DNA from: DATKCN01 sp035513175 | Lineage (GTDB): Bacteria; Chloroflexota; Chloroflexia; Thermomicrobiales; CFX8 | Assembly: GCA_035513175.1 (NCBI GenBank) | Contig: DATKCN010000360.1 | Span: forward strand, 1 to 7,422 | Direction of reading: 5' to 3' | DNA: 7,422 bases | Shown here: positions 1 through 6,165 of the stretch, in pieces | Layout of the letters: each line of letters opens with the position of its first letter | Numbering within the stretch: the first letter of the stretch is position 1 | Made by a program: the position numbers and the translations under genes | Notes under the pieces: generated by a model | The model's input: only the letters and a program-made list of their open reading frames with translations | Told to the model about the DNA's origin: nothing | Database searches by the model: none

Positions 1-29
1 CTGACACCCCGGCGGGCGTAGTGTATTGT
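1..29 (+). promoter_or_regulatory. possible sigma70-type promoter for the NIPSNAP gene
   Basis: CTGACA at 1-6 matches five of six bases of the -35 consensus. It is followed by exactly 17 bases and then TATTGT at 24-29, which matches four of six bases of the -10 consensus. Transcription would start near 36 and give a leader of about 58 bases before the ATG at 94. The spacing is ideal but the -10 is poor and the window edge cuts off any upstream context, so this is a candidate only. Confidence 0.3.
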
Positions 30-36
30 CACGCTG

Positions 37-56
37 TCCGGCACGGCGCCGCCGGA
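37..56 (+). other. GC-rich hairpin in the leader of the NIPSNAP gene
   Basis: TCCGGC (37-42) is the reverse complement of GCCGGA (51-56), giving a 6-bp stem around an 8-base loop that is itself GC-rich. No T-run follows on the plus strand. It could be the end of a terminator for an upstream gene outside the window, or a structure in the 5' leader. In GC-rich DNA such a stem can also arise by chance. Confidence 0.25.
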
Positions 57-93
57 AGGTTCAGGATCATGAGGGTATGGAGCAGAAATCAGC

Positions 94-414
94 ATGCTGT
101 TTGAGCTACGCCAGTATCACGTTCGTCCCGGTCAGCAGGAGCGCTGGGTGCGTTGCATGGAAGAGGAGATCATCCCCTTCCAGACGAAGATGGGCATGGT
201 CATCATCGGCGCCTTCACCGGCGAGACTGACGACAGCGTCTACGTCTGGCTGCGGCGCTTCGACAACGAGCAGGAGCGCGAGCGCCTCTACGAAGCCGTC
301 TATCAGTCCGACTACTGGAAGGCCGAGATCGCGCCCCGCATCCCTGAAATGCTTGACCGCGAGCAGATGAAGATCACCCGCCTGAACCCCACGTCCCGCT
401 CCGTCATCCGCTAA
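94..414 (+). CDS. NIPSNAP family protein
   Basis: This 106-residue protein looks like a complete single-domain member of the NIPSNAP family, small alpha/beta-barrel proteins related to the dimeric ferredoxin-like fold. The family signature is visible from the first residues: ELRQYHVRPGQQERW near residues 4-18, an EEEIIPFQ helix near 24-31, VYVWLRRFDNEQERERLY in the middle, and SDYWKAEIAPRIPEML near the C-terminus. No signal peptide or membrane segment is present, so it should be cytosolic. No enzymatic reaction is established for these short bacterial members, and none is claimed here. The start at 94 is supported by GGAG at 79-82, 11 bases upstream, and by the family motif beginning immediately after the Met. 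It appears monocistronic within the window and converges on the response regulator with a 15-bp gap. The family call is strong; the role is unknown. Confidence 0.88.
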   Translation: MLFELRQYHVRPGQQERWVRCMEEEIIPFQTKMGMVIIGAFTGETDDSVYVWLRRFDNEQERERLYEAVYQSDYWKAEIAPRIPEMLDREQMKITRLNPTSRSVIR

Positions 415-429
415 CGGCGGAGAGCGCGC

Positions 430-1068
430 TCAGACCTGGACGATGCCGCGCTGGATGGCGCGGGAGACGGCCTCGGTGCGCCCGTTGACTTCCAGCTTCT
501 GGTAGATCGAGTTGGCGTGGAACTTGACCGTGCGCTCGGTGATGAACAGCTCGCTGGCGATCTCCTTGTTGCGCAGGCCCTTCGACATCAGCTTCAGCAC
601 GTCCAGCTCGCGCGCCGTCAGCTCGTCTTCCTTGTTCTCGCCGCGCATGATGCCGCCCACGCGCGACAGCAGCTTGCCCGCCACGACGGGCTCCAGCAGC
701 GAGCCGCCCATGTGCACGACCCGGATGGCGCGGAAGATATCCTCGCGCGGCGCGCCCTTGAGCAGGTAGCCGCGCGCGCCCGCCTGCACCGCTTGCAGGA
801 TGCGCTCGTCCGTGTCGTAGGCCGTCAGCACGACGATCTTCGCGTCCACGTCGAGCGCGCGGATCTGCTGAATGCCCTGCACGCCGTCCACCTGCGGCAT
901 CTGCAGGTCGATCATCACCACGTCCGGGGAGTGCTGCTTGTACAGCGCCACGGCCTCGGCGCCGTTGTAGCCCTCGGCGACCACGTTGAAGTCGTCCTGC
1001 GATTCGAGGATCGCCACGAGCCCCTCGCGCACGATGGGGTGGTCGTCAACAACCAGAATGTCGATCAT
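430..1068 (-). CDS. NarL/LuxR-family response regulator
   Basis: This is a two-domain response regulator of 212 residues when started at 1068. The receiver domain (about 3-118) carries the acidic pair D8-D9, the phospho-acceptor D54 in VMIDLQMP, T82 in VLTAYD and K104 in YLLKGA, so all key residues are intact. A LuxR-type helix-turn-helix follows (about 150-205: LTARELDVLKLMSKG, NKEIASELFITERTVKFH, then HANSIYQKLEVNGR). It should be phosphorylated by the kinase encoded just upstream and then bind DNA as a dimer; its targets are unknown. The frame is open to an earlier ATG at 1101 (adding 11 residues, MASMAGKDRAA). I prefer 1068 because AAGGA at 1079-1083 sits 10 bases before it, the upstream ATG has no clear ribosome site, and family members normally begin a few residues before the VVDDHP motif. 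It is second in the operon, 48 bp after the kinase stop, and its stop nearly abuts the convergent NIPSNAP gene. Confidence 0.93.
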   Translation of the reverse strand: MIDILVVDDHPIVREGLVAILESQDDFNVVAEGYNGAEAVALYKQHSPDVVMIDLQMPQVDGVQGIQQIRALDVDAKIVVLTAYDTDERILQAVQAGARGYLLKGAPREDIFRAIRVVHMGGSLLEPVVAGKLLSRVGGIMRGENKEDELTARELDVLKLMSKGLRNKEIASELFITERTVKFHANSIYQKLEVNGRTEAVSRAIQRGIVQV

Positions 1069-1078
1069 TGCAGCTCTA

Positions 1079-1083
1079 TCCTT
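1079..1083 (-). promoter_or_regulatory. ribosome binding site deciding the response-regulator start
   Basis: Read on the minus strand this is AAGGA (within GGTAAGGA), 10 bases before the ATG at 1068. The in-frame ATG at 1101 has no comparable element in the roughly 15 bases separating it from the kinase stop codon. The site supports independent initiation of the regulator within the operon. Confidence 0.5.
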
Positions 1084-1116
1084 ACCGGCCATGCTGGCCA
1101 TGCGCTGCCGAGCGCG

Positions 1117-3915
1117 CTAATAGGACCCATCCTCGGATGACAATGCGGAAATCTTGAAGGGTACGGCCTCGGCCGTTTCCTCCACACCGTGTGGCGACTC
1201 GAACGGGACGGCCACCCGCAGGCGCGTCCCTGCGCCGTCGCCGGCCTGCACGGTCAGCGTGCCATGCAGCAGCCGCACCCGCTCGCGAACCGCCACCAGC
1301 CCGAACCTGCCGCCCGGCTGATGACCAGACATGACCGTGTCAACATCGAACCCGGCGCCATTATCGCTGATCGTCAGCAGCACGTCATCGCCGTTACGCT
1401 CCAGCGTGACTTCCACATGCGTCGCCCCCGAATGGCGGGCGATGTTGTCGAGCGCCTCCTCGAAGATGCGATACAGGCTCAGCTCCATGCGCGACGAGAG
1501 GCGGCCATGCATGCTGTCGCCGTTGAAGCTACCGGTAATGGCGCGCTCGTGGTGGTCGTGGACGAACTGCTGCGTGCGGCGCTGAATCGCTTCTGCCAGG
1601 CTCAGCTCCTGCAAGGCGCTGGCGTGCAGGTCCAGCACCGAGCGGCGCGCGTTCTCCAGGTTCTCGCGCGAAAGCTGCAACGCCCGCTCGATCTTCTCGC
1701 GGGCCTTCTCCGGCTTGGCGCGGAACATGTGGTCGGCCGCTTCCAGGTTCAGGGCGATGGCCGTCAACCCCTGGGCGATGCCGTCGTGGATCTCACGCGC
1801 GACGCGGATGCGCTCCTCCGCCATGCCGAGCGTGTGCGAGCGGGTGTAGAGCCGCGCGTTCTCCAGCGCCAGCGCAGCCGCCCCGGCGATGCCATAGGCG
1901 ATGCGTAGCTGATGCGGCGAAAAGTGGTACTCGTCGTCGTGGGAGACGAGCACGGCCAGGCCCAGAAACTGCTGCTTGGCGACGAACGGCACCGCCAGCA
2001 CCGCGCTGGGGCACAGCACGCGGGAGAGGTCGTCATCGACGTCACAGGACATCATCTCGATGACCGACGCCTCGTGCCCGGAGAGGTAGATGCGCCGCAG
2101 CAGCTGTGAGGTCTCGGTGCTGGGGATCACCTGGCCGACGCGCTCGGTGTCGATCAGCGAGCCCGCGCGGGCCACGTAGGCGGACGGCAGCAGCCGGTTC
2201 CCCTCCTCGTCGTTCAGGTAGACGACGCAGGAGGGCAGGCCGATCGCGTCGGCGATGCCCTCGGCCACGCGCTGGATGACGTCATCCAGCACCAGCGAGG
2301 AGTTGGCCGCCTGCGAGGCCTCCAGGATCAGCGCCAGCTCGGTCCGGCGCTTCTGCTCCATCGTGAACAGATCGGCGTTCTCCAGCGCGATCGCCAGCTG
2401 GTCGGCGACCGTCTCCAGCAGGTCGATATCCTGCTGGGTGAAGGCGTCCGCGCGGGGCGATTGCACGTCGAGCACGCCGAGCAGCGTCTCCTCGCGCAGC
2501 AGCGGGATCGACAGCTCCGACCGAATGTCGTTAATGTTCTTGTCGGGCAGGTAGCGGGGATCGGCAAGGACGTCGTTCGACACGACCGGCTGGTGGCTGG
2601 TCGCGGCCAGGCTGACCATGCCGGGCCCGCCGATCGTCAGTGACAGGCCGGTCATCCGGGCGCTGTCCGGCGACCCGTGGATCGTGCGCAGCACGAGCTG
2701 GTTGTTGTCGGGGTGCGCCGCGAAGATGGAGACGACGCTGTAGCCGAACAGCTCCTGAATGCGCTCGCACGAGCGATCCATCAGACGCTGCGGCTCCCGG
2801 ATGGAAGCCATCGTGTGCGAGAGCTGGTTGATGGCCCGCAACTGGTTGGCCTGCGTGAGCTGCGCCGCGTACAGGCGCGCATTGGCGATGGCCGCGCCCG
2901 CCTGCCGCGCGACGGCCGAAAGCGTCTCGGCGTCCACGTCATCGAACGTCCCGCGCGACGTCATCACCGCCAGGATGCCGATAGTGCGGTTCCCGGAGAT
3001 GATCGGCGCGCCGAGCCAGGCTACCGGCCGGCTCAGGTCGATGCCGGGGATGGGGCCGAAACCCCGCGCGCGGCAGGCTTCCGCGTAGTCGTTGAAGAAG
3101 ACCGGCTCGCCCTGCGCCAGCACGGTGCTGGTCAGGCCCACCTTGACGACGCGGCCGGAGCGGTCCGGCAGGTGACTGCCGTTCGCGTAGTAGGTGGCCA
3201 GCGTCATCTCGTCCTCGGCAGGGCCGATGGTGGCGATGTAGAAGTTGCTGGTGTCGACCAGGCGGCCGCACTGCTCGTAGATGATGCGGTAGAGATCGTT
3301 GAGCGACAGGGTGGAGGAGAGGGCGGTGGCGACCTCGTTGAGAATCGCCAGGTGGGTCATGCGGCGCTCGCGCTCCTCGGTCAGCTGGCGGGATACCTCG
3401 TACCAGTGCTCCTCACTGCGCGACAGGTTGGCCGTCATCATCAGCCCGCGCACGAACTCGGCCGAGAAGTCGGGCAGCAGCGAGCAGACGACGCCCACGC
3501 GCGCCTCCGAGCCGGTGGGGTCGGCCGGGTCGGTGAGAGCGCCGCGCAGCACCTCACCGAGCAGCGCCATCGCGGCGGCGGTGGTCGAGATGCCCTCGAC
3601 GTTGGCGGGCACCGACTGTTTCCAGGCGCCCGCGGCGTTGGTCGCCACGTGCGGGTGCGGATGCGCGACGAAGGCGGTCAGGCCGGTCAGGAAGGCGTCC
3701 ATCGCGCTGGCGAGCTGGCGCTCGTCTATCTGAGCGTGCTCCAGGACCAGCTGTCCCCACGCGTCGCGAATCGTTGCCTGCTGGTCGCCCAGGTACGCGG
3801 CAATCTGCCGTGGATCGGCGTCGAGATTGAGATCGATGCTGTCATGCTTCAACGGAACGAACCCGATTCCAAGGTTGAGCTGGCGCGCCCCCGGCACAGT
3901 CACGCCGTCATGCAT
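1117..3915 (-). CDS. cytosolic triple-GAF sensor histidine kinase (HisKA_3 / NarL class)
   Basis: This 932-residue kinase has no transmembrane segment. Residues about 24-185 form a helical domain that loosely resembles the N-terminal domain of RsbR/RsbU-type stress regulators. Three GAF-like sensory domains follow at about 190-350, 360-515 and 525-690; the second is the most canonical (NDVLADPRYLPD, SIPLLREETLLGVLDVQS, ending IALENADLF). The transmitter begins near 697 with AEERIRVAREIHDGIAQGL, placing the phosphorylated histidine at H710 in a HisKA_3 dimerisation domain. The ATPase domain has EEALDNIARHSGA (N-box, N824), DNGAGFD at 851-857 and GGRFGL at 868-873. All catalytic motifs look intact. 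It should autophosphorylate and pass phosphate to D54 of the regulator encoded 48 bp downstream. The start at 3915 is the first in-frame ATG, but I see no clear ribosome site before it, and the first 20 or so residues are not domain-like. Either initiation is weak or leaderless, or translation begins slightly downstream. The ligands of the GAF domains cannot be read from sequence. Confidence 0.92.
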   Translation of the reverse strand: MHDGVTVPGARQLNLGIGFVPLKHDSIDLNLDADPRQIAAYLGDQQATIRDAWGQLVLEHAQIDERQLASAMDAFLTGLTAFVAHPHPHVATNAAGAWKQSVPANVEGISTTAAAMALLGEVLRGALTDPADPTGSEARVGVVCSLLPDFSAEFVRGLMMTANLSRSEEHWYEVSRQLTEERERRMTHLAILNEVATALSSTLSLNDLYRIIYEQCGRLVDTSNFYIATIGPAEDEMTLATYYANGSHLPDRSGRVVKVGLTSTVLAQGEPVFFNDYAEACRARGFGPIPGIDLSRPVAWLGAPIISGNRTIGILAVMTSRGTFDDVDAETLSAVARQAGAAIANARLYAAQLTQANQLRAINQLSHTMASIREPQRLMDRSCERIQELFGYSVVSIFAAHPDNNQLVLRTIHGSPDSARMTGLSLTIGGPGMVSLAATSHQPVVSNDVLADPRYLPDKNINDIRSELSIPLLREETLLGVLDVQSPRADAFTQQDIDLLETVADQLAIALENADLFTMEQKRRTELALILEASQAANSSLVLDDVIQRVAEGIADAIGLPSCVVYLNDEEGNRLLPSAYVARAGSLIDTERVGQVIPSTETSQLLRRIYLSGHEASVIEMMSCDVDDDLSRVLCPSAVLAVPFVAKQQFLGLAVLVSHDDEYHFSPHQLRIAYGIAGAAALALENARLYTRSHTLGMAEERIRVAREIHDGIAQGLTAIALNLEAADHMFRAKPEKAREKIERALQLSRENLENARRSVLDLHASALQELSLAEAIQRRTQQFVHDHHERAITGSFNGDSMHGRLSSRMELSLYRIFEEALDNIARHSGATHVEVTLERNGDDVLLTISDNGAGFDVDTVMSGHQPGGRFGLVAVRERVRLLHGTLTVQAGDGAGTRLRVAVPFESPHGVEETAEAVPFKISALSSEDGSY

Positions 3916-4163
3916 CTATTATGGAAGCATGCGCCCGACAGGCCATCGCTCCGAGGGTCAGAACTTCGCTGTACCAACGGACAGGGGCGACTCAGGACTT
4001 CAGCGTCGCGCGCTGCCGCTGCATGCCCCGCCGCGCTAGCCCACTGGTCCTGAATCCGCGAGAAACTCGCCCAACTCATAACCACGACCAACCCGGTTCG
4101 TTCTACTATTGGAAGCGGGCACGGCCAACCCGTGAAATACGGCTGACTTCGGACGGACGTTAC
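3916..4163. promoter_or_regulatory. divergent intergenic region between the kinase operon and the secreted-protein gene
   Basis: These 248 bp separate two divergently transcribed genes and must contain their promoters unless one is leaderless. The plus frame stays open from an ATG at 3921, but the 81 codons before 4164 (rich in Arg, Cys and His, with no recognisable domain) do not look like protein. Promoter elements are weak. On the minus strand, TTGGCC (4123-4128) and TAGAAC (4100-4105) are 17 bases apart, each matching four of six consensus bases, and CATAAT lies immediately before the kinase ATG. On the plus strand TACTAT at 4104-4109 is -10-like without a good -35. CTATTATGGAAGC (3916-3928) is nearly repeated as CTACTATTGGAAGC (4103-4116), close to the two ends of the region. 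Confidence 0.45.
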
Positions 4164-5963
4164 GTGATTAAGGTTCTCCTGCTGGCAATCGGGGTTGTGG
4201 TCTTCGTTTCGTTCCTGCCCGTTCAGGCGACACAACCCTCGGCATTCGCAGACCCCGCGTTCGCTGATCTGTATACCCTCTCGGACTCACAGGAACGCTT
4301 GCTGCTGTGGGGCAGCGAACCGCTGGTGTCGCTCGTCGAGCCGTTCACCGGCGCGCCGGGCAACCGCCGTCTGGTGCAGTACTTCGACCGCGGGCGCATG
4401 GAGATCGACACCGAGGGCGCCGCCTCCTCCGGCGCCGAGCGCCGCGTGACCCAGGGGCTGCTGGTCCGCGAGCTGGCCACCGGCAATGTCCAGATCGGCT
4501 ACGACGCGTTCGTGCAGGGCGCCCCCGCCGCGCTGCCCATCTTCGGGACGGCGGTCGCCAGCGTCCGGGAGATGTTGCTCACCTACGCCGACTTCTCGCA
4601 CATCGTCAACACGCGGGCCGAGAACCGCACGCGCGGGGCGGAACGGGAGATCGAGCAATGGATCGCGCCCGGCGGGCTCGTGACGGAGGGCGCGGGGCCG
4701 GTCACGGTGCTGGCAGCCGTATTCGTCGAGGAGACCGGCCATAACATCCCGGATGTGTTCGCCACATGGTTCGAGCAGCAACCGTTCGGCGACATGTCCC
4801 AGCACGACGCGCTCGGCCTTCCGATCACCGAGGCGTACTGGGTCTACTCTGGCATGGGACCGGGCGGCGTCAGCCTGGTGCAGCTCTACGAGCGCCGCGT
4901 GACCGTCTACACGCCCGACCTGCCCGAGGCGGAACGCTTCACGCTCACCAACTCCGGCCGACACTACTACCGCTGGCGCTACGGCAACGACGCGATGAGC
5001 GGCGCGACGGCGCAACGTGCGACTCAGCCTGCCTCGCAGACCGACGCCGGGTTGACGCTGCCGCAGGGCTACAGCGCGACCGTCATTCGCAGCGATGTGC
5101 CCGATCTGTTCGGCCTGGCGGTCGCGCCTGACGGCGTCCTGGCGCTCGGCAACCCTGACGGGACGATTACCCTGCTCGATCCGGCCAACCCGAACGTGCG
5201 CTCGCCGTTCCCGATGGTGGAGTTCCTGGCCAATCCGGTGGCGCTGGCCTACGCCGGAACCAGCCTGTACGTCGTCGACGACGCGGGCCTGCACCGCTAC
5301 ATCGATCTGGACGCGGATGGCCGTGTCGACGGTATCGAGGATATCGACGCGCCGGGCTTCATCCGCGAGACGGTCGCGCTGGCTCCCGGGCCGGACGGCG
5401 CGCTCTATTACTGCGGGCAGCCGGCGAGCGCCACGGCGCAGGCGCCGGGCGCGGGGAGCGACCCATCCCGCACGCTGCTGACGATCGAGCAGGGGGACGA
5501 CAGCGCCCAACCGGTGTCGCTCGAAATCGAGGCGGGCGGGCCGTTCGTCGTCGATGACAGCGGCGTCATCTGGGTCATCAACGCCGCCGGGCAGCTCATC
5601 CAGATCGAGCCCGGCGCCCGCAACGCCGTCGTCCTGGAAACCGGCGTCCCCGGCGACGCCCTCGCCCAGGCGATCCGGAGCCTGCTGCTGTACCGCGCCG
5701 ACGGCGGCAGCGGGGACCCGCACACCGACCTGATCGCCATCCTCGACGGCGACAATGGCCGGGGCGGGCGCATCGTGCGGTTGCACCCGCTGCTGGCGCA
5801 GCGCGCGACGACGACCGTCTCCCCGCTGGCAGCCCAGCCGGGCGCGATCATCGACTTTATCACCGGCTTCGACCGCCCGACCCACATGGCCGCCGGGCTG
5901 GATGGCTCCCTCTACGTCTACGACGCCGGCAGCGGCAACCTGTACTGGATTCAGCCCACATAG
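4164..5963 (+). CDS. secreted protein: Chloroflexota-type N-terminal module plus C-terminal beta-propeller-like domain
   Basis: Read from the GTG at 4164 the product has 599 residues. It opens with a signal peptide: K3, a hydrophobic stretch at about 4-18, and a probable cleavage after VQA at residue 22. It is therefore exported. Residues about 26-275 match, by my recognition of the pattern, a module common in secreted Chloroflexota proteins of unknown function: WGSEP near 49, RRLVQYFDRGRMEID near 68-82, VQLYERRVTVYTP near 239-251 and GRHYYRWRYG near 265-274. After a Thr/Gln/Ala-rich linker (about 279-296), residues 297-599 resemble a beta-propeller of the PQQ-sugar-dehydrogenase/sorbosone-dehydrogenase or NHL kind: GLAVAPDGVLALG, LHRYIDLDADGRVDG, VALAPGPDGALYY and, at the end, RPTHMAAGLDGSLYVYD. 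An Asp-rich DxDxDG loop at 381-389 could bind calcium. No catalytic residue set can be assigned, so enzymatic activity is unproven. An ATG at 3921 in the same frame would give 680 residues, but it would bury the signal peptide 81 residues in and leave only 5 bp to the divergent kinase start. GGACGGACG at 4151-4159 may serve as a weak ribosome site. Confidence 0.82.
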   Translation: MIKVLLLAIGVVVFVSFLPVQATQPSAFADPAFADLYTLSDSQERLLLWGSEPLVSLVEPFTGAPGNRRLVQYFDRGRMEIDTEGAASSGAERRVTQGLLVRELATGNVQIGYDAFVQGAPAALPIFGTAVASVREMLLTYADFSHIVNTRAENRTRGAEREIEQWIAPGGLVTEGAGPVTVLAAVFVEETGHNIPDVFATWFEQQPFGDMSQHDALGLPITEAYWVYSGMGPGGVSLVQLYERRVTVYTPDLPEAERFTLTNSGRHYYRWRYGNDAMSGATAQRATQPASQTDAGLTLPQGYSATVIRSDVPDLFGLAVAPDGVLALGNPDGTITLLDPANPNVRSPFPMVEFLANPVALAYAGTSLYVVDDAGLHRYIDLDADGRVDGIEDIDAPGFIRETVALAPGPDGALYYCGQPASATAQAPGAGSDPSRTLLTIEQGDDSAQPVSLEIEAGGPFVVDDSGVIWVINAAGQLIQIEPGARNAVVLETGVPGDALAQAIRSLLLYRADGGSGDPHTDLIAILDGDNGRGGRIVRLHPLLAQRATTTVSPLAAQPGAIIDFITGFDRPTHMAAGLDGSLYVYDAGSGNLYWIQPT

Positions 5964-6016
5964 CGGTGCCCCGGACGAGGCGCGGCAACCCGCCCACCAA
6001 CGCACATTATGGTAGG

Positions 6017-6059
6017 CCGCCAACTGGCGGTGTAACGGTTGGCGGTCGAACGACCGCCA
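6017..6059. terminator. overlapping CCGCC/GGCGG inverted repeats, possible bidirectional terminator
   Basis: The strongest element is a perfect 9-bp inverted repeat, TGGCGGTCG (6040-6048) and CGACCGCCA (6051-6059), separated by AA; with a four-base loop it is an 8-bp GC-rich stem. To its left, CCGCCA (6017-6022) pairs with TGGCGG (6025-6030), and the longer CCGCCAAC (6017-6024) can instead pair with GTTGGCGG (6038-6045). The pairings are mutually exclusive. The element lies 77 bases after the secreted-protein stop and about 106 bases after the convergent stop. No T-tract follows on either strand, so it may be a terminator without a U-tract, an RNA-stabilising 3' end, or a palindromic protein-binding site. 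Confidence 0.45.
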
Positions 6060-6090
6060 TGCAATGTATGCACAATCCGACAACACGACA

Positions 6091-6112
6091 GTCCCCGGCG
6101 TCTGCCAGGGAC
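6091..6112 (-). terminator. hairpin downstream of the beta-helix gene
   Basis: GTCCC (6091-6095) pairs with GGGAC (6108-6112), and GGC (6097-6099) with GCC (6104-6106), around a GTCT loop with one C/A mismatch, giving an 8-bp stem. It begins 54 bases after the minus-strand stop at 6166. On the minus strand it is followed by TGTCGTGTTGTC, which is moderately T-rich but not a T-run. It is a candidate terminator for the beta-helix gene. Confidence 0.4.
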
Positions 6113-6165
6113 CCGTCGTCTCATGTGTCAGCTATCCCAGCGCGTGAGCATGCGAGGCGCGGGTG

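Larger units (their letters stand above)
5964..6165. other. convergent intergenic region with hairpin cluster
   Basis: These 202 bp lie between the stops of two convergent genes. No plausible gene was seen in either direction. The content is two hairpin zones, at 6017-6059 and 6091-6112, listed separately. Neither is followed by a true run of T on either strand, so classical intrinsic termination is not certain. Confidence 0.6.

Noticed and set aside
422..431. Perfect 10-bp palindrome GAGCGCGCTC between the NIPSNAP and response-regulator stops, considered as a terminator
   Set aside because: It has no loop and no T-tract, and short GC palindromes are common in this composition. Nothing else in the 15-bp gap supports termination.
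517..1140. Plus-strand open frame opposite the response regulator (207 codons)
   Set aside because: His/Arg/Leu-rich shadow of a clear receiver plus helix-turn-helix gene on the other strand.
2677..4053. Long plus-strand open frame opposite the kinase (458 codons)
   Set aside because: It is antisense to a kinase with intact domain motifs. Its translation is rich in Arg, His, Gly and Val without any recognisable domain, as expected for a shadow frame in GC-rich coding DNA.
4287..6086. Long minus-strand open frame opposite the secreted protein (599 codons)
   Set aside because: The translation is a low-complexity Arg/Val/Asp/Gly string with no domain, and the plus strand carries a signal peptide and recognisable modules. 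Shadow frame.
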